A stretch of DNA of 64,000 nt. Source: Buxus sempervirens. Its lineage: Eukaryota > Streptophyta > Magnoliopsida > Buxales > Buxaceae. The stretch's first letter is position 1, and each line of letters begins with the position of its first letter. Of this stretch, positions 24,307-34,537 are shown in pieces. The notes beneath the pieces are model-generated. The model searched no databases, was not told the DNA's origin, and saw only the letters and a program-made list of their open reading frames with translations. The translations under genes were made by a program, and so were the position numbers. The stretch covers positions 34,856,255 through 34,920,254 of the forward strand of contig OX387193.1 in the NCBI GenBank assembly GCA_947561395.2, written 5' to 3'.

Positions 24307-27300
24307 TAAAATTTTGTATTTATATTTCTATATTTTACAGATTATATATTTTATATTTATGGGTATATATATGTGTGTGTGTGTGTGTGTATGTAGAGAG
24401 AGAGAAAGAGAGAGTTAATAGAAGTTGTGCTTGCCTAATCAAACAAAGAAGCAAACACACAGCCCCCCACCCCAACAACAACCCAAAAAAACCCCAACCC
24501 CCACCATCCCCGAGCCAAAAAAAGGGGGGGAAAGAAAGAAAGGAAAACCAACCATGCTGATTCCTCTTAGAGAAGGACGAAGAAAAGGTAGCTCAGTTAC
24601 GCTCGCATCCCCACCTATCTCTCTTTTCTCTCTTCCTCCTTTTTTTTGTTGTTGTTGTGGTTTTGATCAGCTAGCACCAACACAACAGTGGAGGCGGTGG
24701 ATTCAGGTATGCACCCTTCGCTTCTCTTGTCCTTTTCCCTTCTTTCTCTCCCTCCTTGTCCCTTTTTTTTTAACAAATTCTGCATGGCACACCATGAGTG
24801 CCTTATGGAACCTCGCCATTTCAACGGCGGAAAGTGTGCCGTCAAAATAGAACTTACTTCGACTGCCACAAAGTGTAATATCACCTTTGCTGATCAGATA
24901 ACCTCGAGCGTAATCATGTGGATTTTGTTTCAAAATACTAGAACTTGTGGAAAATGGAATACACTGGTTTTGACGAATCTCAATTTACCTTCTTTCACTT
25001 TTTCTGGTGAACTATTGAAATTTCGGTGGTGTGTTGTCGAAATTTTGTTTTGTGCTTGGCCGGCATGCCCAGTGGCACCGAAACTGAAAACCTTGCTCTT
25101 AATGCAAGTTAGGAACAAATACAATAGAAAGGGATGAAGCAAGTAAACGATAATATGGATTTGGATTATCAAATGAAAGGAAATGAAAAACTAGGATGAA
25201 TAGTACACAAATTTTTACCTTTTCTCATAGCAATAGATAACTCGACATCTGTATTGTTGTATTGGATTTAAGACCCACCATCAAAATGAAAACATGTTGG
25301 AGAGGATTGAATGGCTGTACTTTTAGTTGTACCTTTATTCACTTATCTGTGATCTCAGTATTTGTATGTATGTATACTCTAATGTGTTGTCTAGTAATGG
25401 GGGAAAGAGTAGAAGAATTATTAGGGACAACTGGAAGTGATAATGCAGGTATGAGAAATGGTCATTTCAGAAGGAGAAGGAATCTTACTGGACAAGGAAT
25501 TTCCCCACTAGAGTAATATCGAGTGTCCTTAGAAAAGGAAGCATCAAAACTGATAATGGACTTCTGAGATATAGGATCAAAACACTTAAAACCCTTTTTA
25601 GCGCAAGAATGATCAAGGAATATACACTTTATTGCACGAGACAGTTTGTCAGGACAAGGATGCAGAACTTGAAGAAAACAAACAAAGTAAGGCATATAGG
25701 GAGGAACTTCGAAAATTTGAGCTTTAAGCTAAAGGTTAAAAAACTCGATGTCGGCCCTGATATCTGAATTGACTTGGTAGATTCGGTTAGTATTGGCTGA
25801 TTCGGGGTCAAGTCGTGTTGAGATGATCTGATCAGCCCAGAAAGTTTTAAAAAGGAACAAAAAGGAAGGAGAACACGGAGAAGAAGAGGAGAGGAAGAAG
25901 AAGAAAGAAGAACCAAATTTCCTGTTTGTGTGGACATAGGTTTGTATTTTTTTTTCCTTTTTTTCCCTTCTGCTTATTGTTGTTCTTCTTCTTCACCGTA
26001 TCCTCTCCTTCCATTCTTTTGTCTGGTACTTCTTTTGTTCCATGTTTCTTTCTGTTTTTTTCGTAGTTTTTTCTGATTTTTCTTTGTGTTTGTTTGTTTT
26101 TTTTTTCTTTCTGGTTTTTTATGATTTCTTCTTTATCGTCTCAGGCAGTCCCAAGTTGGTTTTACTCGAAACTAAGTCAACTCGGGTGGTACCAACTCCG
26201 TACCACCTGCATTGTTTCATTCTCGGTGGGACTCGACCATATTTGACCAAGACAAAGGGTTTTCAACAAAACCTCTATTGTCAGCCCTCATATTGCCTCA
26301 ACAAGAGCCAATATGTAATTGATTTTCTCGATAACACTCTGTATTAGGCAAGTTGTTAAACGTCATTTAAGATAAAGACTTTGAAATGGAATCTGGTTAT
26401 CCAAGACAAGGGCTGTCAACAAGTTGAATATGGGTCGAATCTACCTCTACTCATATTTGATCCGATAATTCGACAGTAAGATTTGAATTTAACCGATATC
26501 CATTGGATTCAATACATGTTGGTCTATTATTTGAATTCAACTTCCTTTCATTATATTCGCATTTGAATTCATGGCTGGTCTTAAAATAGTTCGATGGTTT
26601 AAACAGTTTGATTCCGAATTGTTTGAAATGTTTCAACCATGAATGGCAAGAAGAGATAAAAGGTCTCTTTATGGGAATTTTTGGTTGGGAAGAAGAAATC
26701 CTTCCCAGCAGAACCCTAGATAAGTGATGCCTTAAACCCTTTTCCTAATTAAGTTTGAATTAAACATTAAACAAGTTATATATATAGTGGCACAAGCGGC
26801 GTGCCGGTGAAATTTCAACAAAAATATCACATGAGGCCTCTAGCAAAACGGCATCGAAACCAGCATAGTGAACCTTGCTTGCATTTATTGGAGCGTGTAA
26901 TGTAGATGTCTTGTATTTCACTAGGCACCTAGTATCCATTGGGCCTTCCTGTGGGATAGTGCCGTTTGGGAAGGCCCACCGGGGGTTCGGGGGCGGAGAC
27001 CCCGACCAAAATTTTTTTAGGGTACTATTAAGGATTTGTTCTTTGTCTGTTAGGGTTATTATTACCGCACAGAGAGTTCTGTTTTGTAATCCTTGTTTTT
27101 GAGATAGCAGAAGCGTTCTCATCTTCTCTTTCTGTGGATGCAGGCTAAAAGCCGAACCACGTACATCTTGTGTTTTGTCTCTTTCTGTAGTTTTTGCTAT
27201 CATCTCGTTTGTCTATTTCATAACAAAGCGGGATTATATGAGATTGTCTTGTTGTATCATAATTGCAGGTATGTTATAAATTAAATCAGGAATGTGATAA

Positions 27301-30300
27301 TTAAGAGGATTAGACCTTTGTAATCATGTGAAGGTTTATTAGAACCAGACCAAAGTTTTCCGAATGGTTAATGCTTGTAAACTAATTGTTATTTTTGATG
27401 TTATTGATTTTGTTATGGTCTATTGGTGAAAGAAAAATTCTTATAAATGGAACTATAAGCAAGGAAGCTTTACATCTTTGGGAATCTACAAATCTATGCA
27501 TTCTCGTTGATAAAATCTGAGAGGGACCTGGAGAAGTCTTCCTGTCATATAACTTGTTCCCTCAAGTGTATTACAAAGTTTTGACTAAAAATGAGCTCCC
27601 TGCTTACGTTCCATGTTCCCAAAGTGAAACTCTGTATTATAGAAAAATTGACTTAATGCTGCAATCCCATATGCCTCTTTCAACAAGAGCCATGGCCAAT
27701 TTGCTTGCCCATTAACCTCAGAGCTCTTTCAATGCTTCAATCTTTATGTAATAGCAGATATTTAGCTGAGAAATGTTATGGTCAACAGCAAGGTCTGATA
27801 TTTTAGCAATTTTTGTATATCATGGCCCCAATAGAAGATGGAATCATGCTCATTTAAAGCCATAATTGGGAATCCCTTATAAACTCTTTGGAGACACCCT
27901 GACTCAGCTATCAAGCTGCTAATTGGTGATCTATTTTTGGGCAAAAATGGTGCTATCCAGGTGGATCCCGTAACCATTTCAACTGCTTGAGGACAAAGTT
28001 CAAATTGAGACCCCACTTCTTCAAAATGATGTTTTCATCCTGGTTATTGGCTTATTGCAAAAACCATCCATATGTCTCTAATAATTTAAAATAAAAATAT
28101 ATGCCTTAGAGCTTTTTTTGACTCGTATAGATTCATTGATATCTGGTTGTTATGTGGTAATCTTGTTTTCTTACCCTTGCCACTATATCATCTCCATTTG
28201 AGCAATTTTCCATCCAAATAACTCCAGGAATACATTGGCATGATGGAAATTTCTTGAATTTATGAGGACCATAACCTAGTGTGGGTCCCACCAAAGTATG
28301 GTACTGGGAAGGGTGGAATGTCAACATATCTAAACTTGGACATTTTTTATCTATGCCTATACTTGAACCCGTGTTCTAATGCTGGCAGCCTGAGGCTTTT
28401 ACAATCAGATATCCTGAATTCAAAATTTTCCAAAACTTCAGCCCTGATAATTTTTGTGCATGTACACCTATAAAACAGATGAGTCAAATGCTTAGGGTGC
28501 CTTGTAACGAAAGCAAAAAGATGACCTACTTATAATCACCTCTTCAACAAAATATCTTGTGTACAAAATCCTTGCAGACTGTAATAATGCTGTGAAAGAG
28601 TCTGTATGTTTCCTTTATATAGTAGCATAACTTCAGCCAGTTTACTGTACTATGAACCATTTCGTAAAGCATATTCTGGCCATCTTGTGCAGCTGTCCTG
28701 AGTCCTGACAGACTGATTGCTTGTAACTTTGGGTTTGTTTCAACAGTAAAGTCTTCCAGGCTGTGAAGCCTAAGCCGTTGTTCCTTGGTGAACAAATTAT
28801 AGCCCCAGCCCTTGCTCCTTGGTGCTAAAGCCACTTGTGTTAGCATAGCAAAACAATGCGTGAAAAATATAATGTACCACCAAACACTGTCTGAACAACC
28901 TCTATCCTGCTACCAAAAGATGAGGTATCAGATTTTCTTGCTTTTATCAAGATCACATCTTCCTTTGTTCCCAGAGAAGCACAATTCGCTCTCTATCTCA
29001 TCTTTACAAGCAAAAAAGATACAGAACTTTCCAGAATCAATGCAACCTGGACAGCTGGACAGAATTTATCAAGACTTGCTTAATCCCATTAGCTAAGTCC
29101 AATTCTGTAGCTACAATGACCATGAAGGGTCATTTGGGAAGGCAAGATGGGTGATCATGGGTTCTTGGCAGTGAGGATGTACTGCAAAATGCTACAGGAT
29201 TCTGCTCCATCCAACAAATCAGTAAAAACTGCACGACAAGAATTAGGGGGATCTCCTTGCCCTAAACTTTCAGTATAGGGAAATTTCGCACTCGTTATCC
29301 ATTTATCTTTATCATGTATTTAGGATTGGAAATGCATGATTCAGTCAAACTTAACATACTCTTAGGAAGAACCATCTCCTTCAAAAGCCTCAAAGGAATA
29401 TCCTGTTTGACTGAATCATTTGCTTTATAAATTTCCACCTCAACTGCCATTCTTGATGTACCATCCCTGTATAATAATTATGCACATGACCTTGACAAAA
29501 CTGAATGTTGACCACTAAGAATATGAGCTTCATGAAAGTAAATTGGCTGTGGCTCTGTGAAGAAGGCACAGCCTCCTACCTTCTGTTTGCTATAATTTAG
29601 TTAAAAGGAAAAAAAAAAAAATCCTTAAATCATTGTATACATTGATATGGAACTAAACTCAGAGCGTGAATAAGGTTGATTTTTTTCATAAACCATTTTC
29701 CTGTAGAAATTGTCATCTTAGTAGTCACTTAGAGGTTATCACGCATTGTTCTGTGCCTATATTATCCGTTTGTTTATTGTCTTCGGCAAACCAAAATTCT
29801 CACTGATGAATAATATAAAGATTGTTTTTCCCACCTCCAATGGATCTAAACTTGCATTTATAGTCCTTTTCTTCTAAAGCAATATAAGCAAAAGGTGGCA
29901 CCATCCCTCGGATGCTGCTTAGGTGGGACCTTCTCCGGGTTATCTTCCTTGTCTGTTTTGATTATTGTGGAAGGCCCCGAATGTTATGCTTGTCTGCCCC
30001 ATGTAAAACATGTAAGGAAAGCACCATCAGATCCTTTTTTATTGACTGGACACATTTTCGTATCATTTGTTTCACAAATTGATTTTATGTATTGAACAAT
30101 TTTCTGCTCCATTTGAATGTTTATCAATTTTTCAAATCTTTTATTTCTTTACAGGCTAGATTTGATTAAAAAAAAATTTGTTCACTGCTTTGAAGGCTAT
30201 GAGCATACTTCATTCTCATGGATATCATTCAATTGGCAGGTTCTTGCGGTTACTGTCAGACTATGACTGGACATTTTCTGCATTGATTGTTGATGTAAAC

Positions 30301-33299
30301 AGTGATTTGACTTCTATGGATGAAAAAGAAATCAATGTGAGCACTGTAATTTTGACTTTTATATGGTATCATTTTCATATTCTTCTTCTATGCATTTCCA
30401 GACCTTCCTGGAATAAGCACATGATTCCTGCATCTAAAAAATGTTGGATATTTTCTTACTTGTCCTGCCTTAGTTCCTTACCTCTTATTTTATTATTGAG
30501 ATTCTCATCTCTTTGTATTTGTAGATAATTGAAGGAAAATAATGACTTTGGTTGTTGTGGGATATCTCCTGGCCATCATGCTTTTTTAAATCTCTGTCCC
30601 TATGTATTATGTGGTAATTGTTGGACTCTAATTTTCATATGTTGAAGTACATCTTCATGTTTATATTTTTGCATGCACATGTATTGCATTAATCAACATT
30701 TTTCCATTTGAAAATAAAAATAAACCATACAGCCTCGTCTTGTGTAATCTCATTTGTTCTTGTAATGTTTGGGTAGGAAAGTGAAATCTATTGGCACTTA
30801 TTATCAATTGTTTAACAAGATAATTTCAATGGTTCAGAGAAATGGAAGATTGTTTTGAGGTTTGACTTTCCAAGCATGAAATTGGACCGGAGTTTTTTGA
30901 AACATTTTCTCATTTTATTCCTTGCTTCTCTCTCTCTTAGAAAGTGTTGTAGGGTGGATTACAAGCTCAGTCCCTCCAACCTTTTGGGAAGCATAGTTAG
31001 CTATGAAAATTTGATTTCTCTCATACACTACTGAATCTGTTACTACATGTTCTGTCCTTCCCGGCTTCATCTTTGATAGAGCTAAACATTCTTTAATTAT
31101 GGCTTCCATACTTTCACATTAGTATGTTTGCCCTTGATCTGTTTAGGCATTATCCTCCAGTGATTTCTTGTTTTCTAATCTGTGAAACTAATATCTATAG
31201 GTCTCTTCATTGATCATTGTGTCATTTTCTTTTTCCCTTGGGTTACCAAGAAAAAATTTTGCTTTCATTATTTAAGCTGTTCACCATTTTATAGAACACT
31301 ACAGTTCTTTTCTTTTCATTTTATTTTCCGTTATCCTCTGTCTTTAAAGAATCATTTTGGTTGTTGTTATCATGTATGATCATTTCAAATTTTTTTGATG
31401 AGTAATGAACATTCATTCAAATCAAAGTAGAGAGAGAAAGATCTCACAAGACGTGGGATCCTGACAGATATAATACATAATAAAAATAAACCACTAATCT
31501 GAACCTATGAGTAGTCCCTAGTGACTTCAAAAAGAACGAAACCAGTCATGAAGCAGAGAAACTGCAGCCGCACAGGAACAGCAACCAAAGGTAGACAATT
31601 GTAAGACACCAAGCTCCTGCTATCTCTGGATGCTAGTATAAATGTATAAGATGGTCAACAGATTAAGTAATGAAAGCAATATTTTTTCTGCTTTCTCTGG
31701 ACAAAGCTCCTGCAACCAAATCAGAAATGTATGATCATTTCAAATTATTTTCCTTATAATTTCATATTACTCTGATCTTTATATTTATTGGATAACCACT
31801 AATTGCATATTGCAATTGGATAGGAGAACTTTATGTTAAGCAGAAAATCTTATGAAGAAAATGCTCAAGATGTGAATCCGGCAATGTTCTTGGCCACATC
31901 TTATGACAAGGCTTCTGAAGCATGGACCAGATTCTCACCAAGCTCATCTGTGAGTACCATTCCTGATTTGAGCAACTTAACTGTTTTATCCTCTTCCTTG
32001 TTTTTTATAATAAAATCTTTATTATTCATCAGTGAAAAAATGATATAACAGGAAAATGTTGCGCATGCCAATCTGGTGAATTTTTGGTTGCTTCTTTGAT
32101 AAACCCATTCCTGTATGTCTGATAATCTCAGATGTTGAGGAATATACAGCACATATTTGAGAAAGTAGTTTATTCTGTTTTGAGTTATGATAACTCCAAC
32201 GTATGAGGCTTGGACATCATAATGAAACAAATTATCATTAGTGACCTTAGTTGTATGTGTTGTATTAGATCAATTTGAATATGTATCAAATATTCATTTT
32301 TCAAAAGTTGAAATTTGGTTTCCTCCCTCTCCCTTCCTCTCAATGTAAAAGGAGCTGAAAAGGATTGTGGCTTATGCTCGAAGTAGTGCAGACTTTCTCG
32401 CGAAACTCATTCTAGAGGATCAGACTGATTCACGCAGATGGGAGGTCAGCTCAACATATTGAATCACCATATTAATGCAGTCATTGTTTTTGGACTGATA
32501 AGCTCACAGCCTCACACCTGTGTTCTTTTCATGTTGCACATTTTGGTTTGCAGAGCATTTTCCGGACTCCTTTGAACAACTATGATGCTGTTATTCTTTT
32601 GCATGGGGACAGACTGCCTTTCCCCCAACGCCTTCTTTTCACATCTGAAGTAAACCATGGTACTTCTTGTTGCTTAGACATTCACACAGCTCTTACATGT
32701 TTTCCGATGTAGGCTGGTCTCCTGATTTGTATTTCATGAACAGGGAGGCATGTTGCTCAAGGAAGTGCTAGCAAGGATTTCGATCCCTTTCTGAGTGGGA
32801 GCTTGGAGGAGATGAAGAAAAAATTTATGGTAGACTTTGATCCAATGCGGTGCTTTGTCGATGATCTAAAGGTAAATATGGTGAAATGCTTTTTCTTTGT
32901 AACCATTACTAATGATGTTCCCCTACTGAAGCATTACTGAATTCTGATATATATCTCAAAGTTAAATTCATTTTCTTGTAGAAAGAATTCCCAGAGATAT
33001 TTAAGTTGTGGTATGATGCTCTAGGAGGTGATGCTATTGGCTTAACATGGGAGAGACGGGGTGCAAAGGTAACTGAGTACACATCTCTTAAAATTTCATT
33101 GGTATTGAATTGTAGCAATTCAGAAGATCTAATAAGCTGTTCCAACTGCTTCACATTTTCACTTAATTTCCAGAAAAGGGGACGAGAAGATTTTAAGGAC
33201 GAGAAAAGAGATCTGAACAATGTATTAAAAGGGGTTGGCGAAGTGGGCAGAGGGCTCGTCAGGAGTATTTATTTTCTCAAGGCTCCAAGGCTCAAATGA
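11464..33299 (+). CDS. NOL6: Nrap / nucleolar protein 6 (Utp22-like), 3' part of gene, 12 exons
   Basis: Homologue of NOL6/Utp22, an Nrap-family protein of the UTP-C module of the small-subunit processome; it acts in the nucleolus in early 18S pre-rRNA processing (family knowledge). Exons read from the sequence: 11464-11610, 11718-11800, 11901-12025, 12133-12253, 12329-12466, 30240-30336, 31824-31949, 32352-32444, 32554-32659, 32744-32871, 32982-33068, 33174-33299. All phases match, giving about 458 codons, less than half of the roughly 1,050-residue plant protein. Diagnostic stretches as I remember the family: LEGSGNWPMDN, WGMTCTATED, LAKRWVASHLFSDS, PCSRVTGFLRFLRLLSDYDW, NPAMFLATSYDKASEAWTRF, TPLNNYDAVILLHGD and the C-terminal GEVGRGLVRSIYFLKAPRL. 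The N-terminal exons lie left of the window. The start of the first exon is the least certain: an AG at 11490 is an alternative. No frameshift or premature stop was seen. Confidence 0.93.
12467..13379 (+). other. 5' part of giant Nrap intron, nothing else seen
   Basis: AT-rich intron sequence. Open frames such as 12440-12757 have no recognisable product and overlap the exon/donor. No repeat boundary was identified. Confidence 0.5.
13380..14640 (-). mobile_element. Ty1/copia fragment, broken
   Basis: Degraded copia pol remnant on the minus strand. Frame 13845-13612 carries the RNase H signature region (SKSKKQSVIVRSSVEPEYKA). The flank at 13405-13430 (CTCGCCCTCAAGCTGGAG) is typical of the sequence next to a copia 3' LTR. 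No pair of LTRs is visible; it looks old and has many breaks. Confidence 0.75.
14641..15463. other. Intron sequence, no gene
   Basis: Contains an A17-type homopolymer near 14772-14789 and a T11 tract near 14988. Minus-strand frames (14803-14618, 15112-14843) have no known domain. The 15190-15370 part has repeated GGATTTTGAAAATCCAGA-like words. The Helitron starts at 15464. Confidence 0.45.
15472..15496 (-). repeat. Helitron 3' terminal hairpin
   Basis: Perfect 11-bp arms TGTCAACGTGC / GCACGTTGACA with a 3-nt loop, a few bases inside the CTAG terminus. Such a GC-rich stem before CTRR is the standard Helitron 3' signal. Confidence 0.8.
16394..16417 (-). repeat. C24 homopolymer (G24 in the LINE 3' UTR)
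   Basis: A run of 24 C on the + strand, i.e. G on the LINE sense strand, about 20 nt past the end of ORF2. It could fold as a G-quadruplex. Homopolymers of this length are also prone to sequencing or assembly error. Confidence 0.85.
16436..17341 (-). pseudogene. LINE 2 ORF2, C-terminal region with zf-RVT
   Basis: 301 codons: KLCQFKVGNGRRIRFWDDAW at the start, VAFFVWTASLNKILTVDHLK in the middle and CCICKEEEEDVAHLLVYC, the zf-RVT zinc-binding motif, followed by WNLVPAAIAWTIWGERNRR. Ends at 16436. The link to the RT frame (17642-17342) is damaged. Confidence 0.9.
17643..19027 (-). pseudogene. LINE 2 ORF2, reverse transcriptase domain
   Basis: Frame 19027-18257 carries LKGDKNTRFFHRMAN-like start, QLDGDKAPGPDGYTLAFF, LIPKKQGTYNLKEFRPISL, GAFVGGRQQQDGVL and CKLDLHKAYDHVNW. 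Frame 18323-17643 carries RGLRQGDPLSPLLFI, NHLLFADDIMVF (catalytic FADD) and PTSYLGMPLGAA. One frameshift near 18290 separates them. Otherwise the RT blocks are well preserved. Confidence 0.92.
19315..20067 (-). pseudogene. LINE 2 ORF2, endonuclease domain
   Basis: MRGLNAVEKRDAVRTML, then IIFLQESKLEV (QESK site), CIGGDFNVIRF (GDFN), SKLDRFMIS and TSDHVPLIL (SDH), i.e. all main motifs of an L1 AP-type endonuclease. The frame begins just after the expected NVRGL block and ends at a stop at about 19315; a further in-frame segment runs 19291-19076. Confidence 0.9.
20084..22502 (-). pseudogene. LINE 2 ORF1 (gag-like RNA-binding protein)
   Basis: A likely start is ATGGCGGCTTC near 22502, followed by frames 22366-22034, 22280-21078 (400 codons) and 20884-20084. 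The central frame contains SAGWTWIKIDGIPLHLLG, the DUF4283-like core shared with LINE 1 ORF1. The C-terminal frame is acidic, then basic (MRRKAARELQKLEW, then SGGKHNISRKKSKKG). One stop near 22370 and one break around 20885-21078 interrupt it. Confidence 0.78.
22503..22851 (-). repeat. LINE 2 5' UTR with simple repeats
   Basis: Contains a GA run (22651-22668) and several diverged copies of GTCTCTGAGAGTCGCCTTC-like words (22670-22850). Tandem 5' UTR repeats are common in L1s and may act as promoter units; this is not shown here. Confidence 0.6.
24265..24303. repeat. (TA)n microsatellite at Helitron insertion site
   Basis: About 19 TA units directly right of the Helitron 5' end; the sequence left of the Helitron (15450-15463) is also TA-rich, so the element probably landed in a TA tract. 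Confidence 0.9.
24371..24415. repeat. (TG)n then (GA)n microsatellite
   Basis: About ten GT units followed by a short GAGA tract. Confidence 0.9.
24416..25439. other. Intron sequence, simple C/A- and T-rich tracts, no gene
   Basis: 24460-24545 is C/A-rich, 24610-24650 and 24720-24775 are pyrimidine-rich. Open frames here (24425-24850 +, 24688-25137 +, 24933-24703 -) follow low-complexity tracts and match nothing I recognise. Confidence 0.45.
25440..25700 (-). mobile_element. Ty1/copia integrase C-terminal fragment, broken
   Basis: Minus-strand frame with DKLSRAIKCIFLDHS and KGFKCFDPISQKSI, the conserved region after the copia integrase core. No LTR or other copia domain adjoins it, so it is an isolated relic. 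Confidence 0.75.
25701..26779. other. Intron sequence, no gene recognised
   Basis: Contains a purine-rich tract (25850-25915) followed by a T-rich tract (25945-26130). The frames on either strand have no known domain. Possibly further LTR debris. Confidence 0.4.
26780..27240 (+). mobile_element. LTR-like fragment
   Basis: GGGGGTTCGGGGGCGGAGAC-type GC-rich word, then TTTTTTTAGGGTACTA, GTTTTGTAATCC and a T-rich stretch resemble the R/U5 region of copia-type LTRs. Ends and target duplication were not found. Could equally be another transcription-unit relic. Confidence 0.35.
27540..29600 (-). pseudogene. Unidentified gene-like fragment, antisense in Nrap intron
   Basis: Several minus-strand segments read like ordinary plant protein rather than transposon: about 29600-29480 (GCAFFTEPQPIYFHEAHILS), 29470-29300 (DGTSRMAVEVEIYKANDSVK then LRLLKEMVLPKSMLSLTESC), 28846-28650 (SKGWGYNLFTKEQRLRLHSL then GLRTAAQDGQNMLYEMVHST) and 28016-27800 (STWIAPFLPKNRSPISSLIA). 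They are in different frames and separated by non-coding gaps, so this may be an old duplicated gene piece with introns, or a diverged pseudogene. I do not recognise the family and give no function. Confidence 0.4.
29601..30239 (+). other. 3' end of giant Nrap intron
   Basis: AT-rich, ends with a pyrimidine-rich tract and CAG acceptor at 30239. Frame 29895-30095 has no recognisable product. Confidence 0.5.
30240..33299 (+). CDS. NOL6: Nrap exons 6-12 of the window, C-terminus and stop
   Basis: Seven exons: 30240-30336 (RFLRLLSDYDWTFSALIVD), 31824-31949, 32352-32444, 32554-32659, 32744-32871, 32982-33068, 33174-33299. Splice sites are ordinary GT-AG. The protein ends in a basic KKRGRED segment followed by a hydrophobic tail typical of plant Nrap, with TGA at 33297-33299. 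The 105-nt intron 33069-33173 contains no stop in the reading frame. Intron 30337-31823 carries a LINE tail insertion (31391-31726). No regulatory element or poly(A) signal could be assigned with confidence beyond the stop. Confidence 0.93.
31391..31726 (-). mobile_element. 5'-truncated LINE in Nrap intron, 19-bp duplication
   Basis: 336-bp insertion flanked by ATGTATGATCATTTCAAAT at 31372-31390 and 31727-31745. Its + strand left end TTTTTTGATGAGTAATGAA is the complement of the LINE tail TTCATTACTCATCAAAAAA. It lies antisense to Nrap in the intron 30337-31823. No coding capacity remains. Confidence 0.9.
33069..33173 (+). other. NOL6: Stop-free 105-nt Nrap intron
   Basis: GT-AG intron (GTAACT...TTCCAG) whose length is a multiple of three and which has no in-frame stop, so unspliced mRNA would encode a protein with 35 extra residues before the basic KKRGRED segment. 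Confidence 0.8.
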
Positions 33300-34138
33300 T
33301 CCTGTCCTGGTGAGACACTGTAAATTTATCAAGAACTTCCGCCATTTATTTATATGGCAACATTTTCGCCTTATTATATATCAAAAGAGTTTTTATTAGT
33401 TATGGATCTGACTTTATTTACCATGTTACTTCATCAAAGTGTATGCAAAATGTTGAAAGGAGAGAAACTAATGAACCTTTGAAATTAGTAACACTTACCA
33501 TGTTGCGAGGTTAGTTTTGAAAAAGCTTTATTCTAAACAAAGCTTCACACGGCTCATTCTTCTTTTATGTGTAGTTTAGACGAGGATGTACTTATAAAAG
33601 TTTTCATAAAATGGGCCAAGCAGGATTTTATAATTGGTCAAAGTACATAAGCCTCTTGCGCACATGTACTTCCTCACAAGTTTAGATGTAGTGGTTCTTT
33701 GGTTTTTTGTTTTTATTTTTGCTTTTTGGGGTCGTGTTGGTGCATTGACAACAAATGGGATAAATGAGGCAGAAAATTCAAAAATAAAAATAAAAATGTA
33801 ATTCCTTAACCCTAGCATGTCACCCTTGGGATATAAAAGTCCTACTGCCATTGAGTGCATAATCCTTCTACGTGTAAGATGAGAAAAATAGCGTATGTGA
33901 GATCGCTTATAGCTGATCACTTGAAGAGTTGAAAAAAGAAAACCAATGGACTACGTATGGGAAAACAGCCGAGATTGTAAAGATAGTTTCTCCAATAAAA
34001 ATGTGGTCTTTATCATGTGCGTGAATTGAATAAAGCTATGTGTGTGTGTGGATATGCATTTAGGGTTCCTGGATCTACAACCCGAAACCATATTGCACTG
34101 AACATGGGCCTTTTTGGTTGTGTGAAGGTTCTTCATAT
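33300..34138 (+). other. Nrap 3' UTR and flank
   Basis: AT-rich sequence after the Nrap stop. A (AAAAT)n-like tract is at 33778-33800. The exact poly(A) site cannot be placed. No other gene seen. Confidence 0.5.
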
Positions 34139-34146
34139 ATTGCCAT

Positions 34147-34537
34147 TAGGGCTGCAGCTTGGTCCGGTTAAAACTGAACCTGAACCGACCCAAACCGACT
34201 TTGGTTTGGATTTTATAGTCGGTTCGGTTTTGGGTTGCATGCTCGGTTAAATTGAATCAAACCGAATTCATCTATATAATATATGTTAAACTTTCAAAGT
34301 TTAACTTTAAACTTTGAGGATATTACGAAAAAAAACCCTTGTTTGAGCATAAGAATGTATTGGTCTAACGAATCGAATAGTTTTCATGTAGTTCGGTTTG
34401 GTTCGATATGGGTTTCAGTTTTTCTATATTTGTTTAATTGTTTGGTTTTCAATTTGGTTTGGTTTGGCTATATATAATTTTTGTTTGGTCTTGGATTGAC
34501 CTCAACCCGAATCGAACCAACCCGAGCTGCACCCCTA
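34147..34537. mobile_element. hAT-type MITE (391 bp)
   Basis: Terminal inverted repeats TAGGGCTGCAGCTTGG and, in reverse complement, TAGGGGTGCAGCTCGG, flanked by the 8-bp duplication ATTGCCAT at 34139-34146 and 34538-34545. Rich in CGGTTTGGTT words near both ends. TAGGG ends plus 8-bp duplication are hAT hallmarks. No transposase; about 0.9 kb past the Nrap stop. Confidence 0.92.

Larger units (their letters stand above)
12467..30239 (+). other. Giant Nrap intron (17,773 bp)
   Basis: Donor AG|GTTTTTTT at 12466/12467 and acceptor TTGGCAG|G at 30239/30240 join an Arg codon exactly as in the conserved GFLRFLRLL stretch. The intron consists mostly of mobile DNA: a copia fragment (13380-14640), a Helitron (15464-24264) with a LINE inside it, a copia integrase fragment (25440-25700), an LTR-like piece (26780-27240) and an antisense gene-like fragment (27540-29600). 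Neighbouring exons are intact, so splicing across it is presumably efficient (inference). Confidence 0.9.

Noticed and set aside
24425-25137. Overlapping + strand open frames of 141 and 149 codons
   Set aside because: They run through low-complexity C/A- and T-rich tracts inside the Nrap intron and match no known domain.
11464-33299. Idea that Nrap is a pseudogene because it is spread over 22 kb of repeats
   Set aside because: All 12 exons join in phase with valid splice sites and a normal stop; no coding lesion was found.
33951-34250. Frames flanking and entering the MITE
   Set aside because: They cross the MITE boundary, so they cannot be conserved genes.
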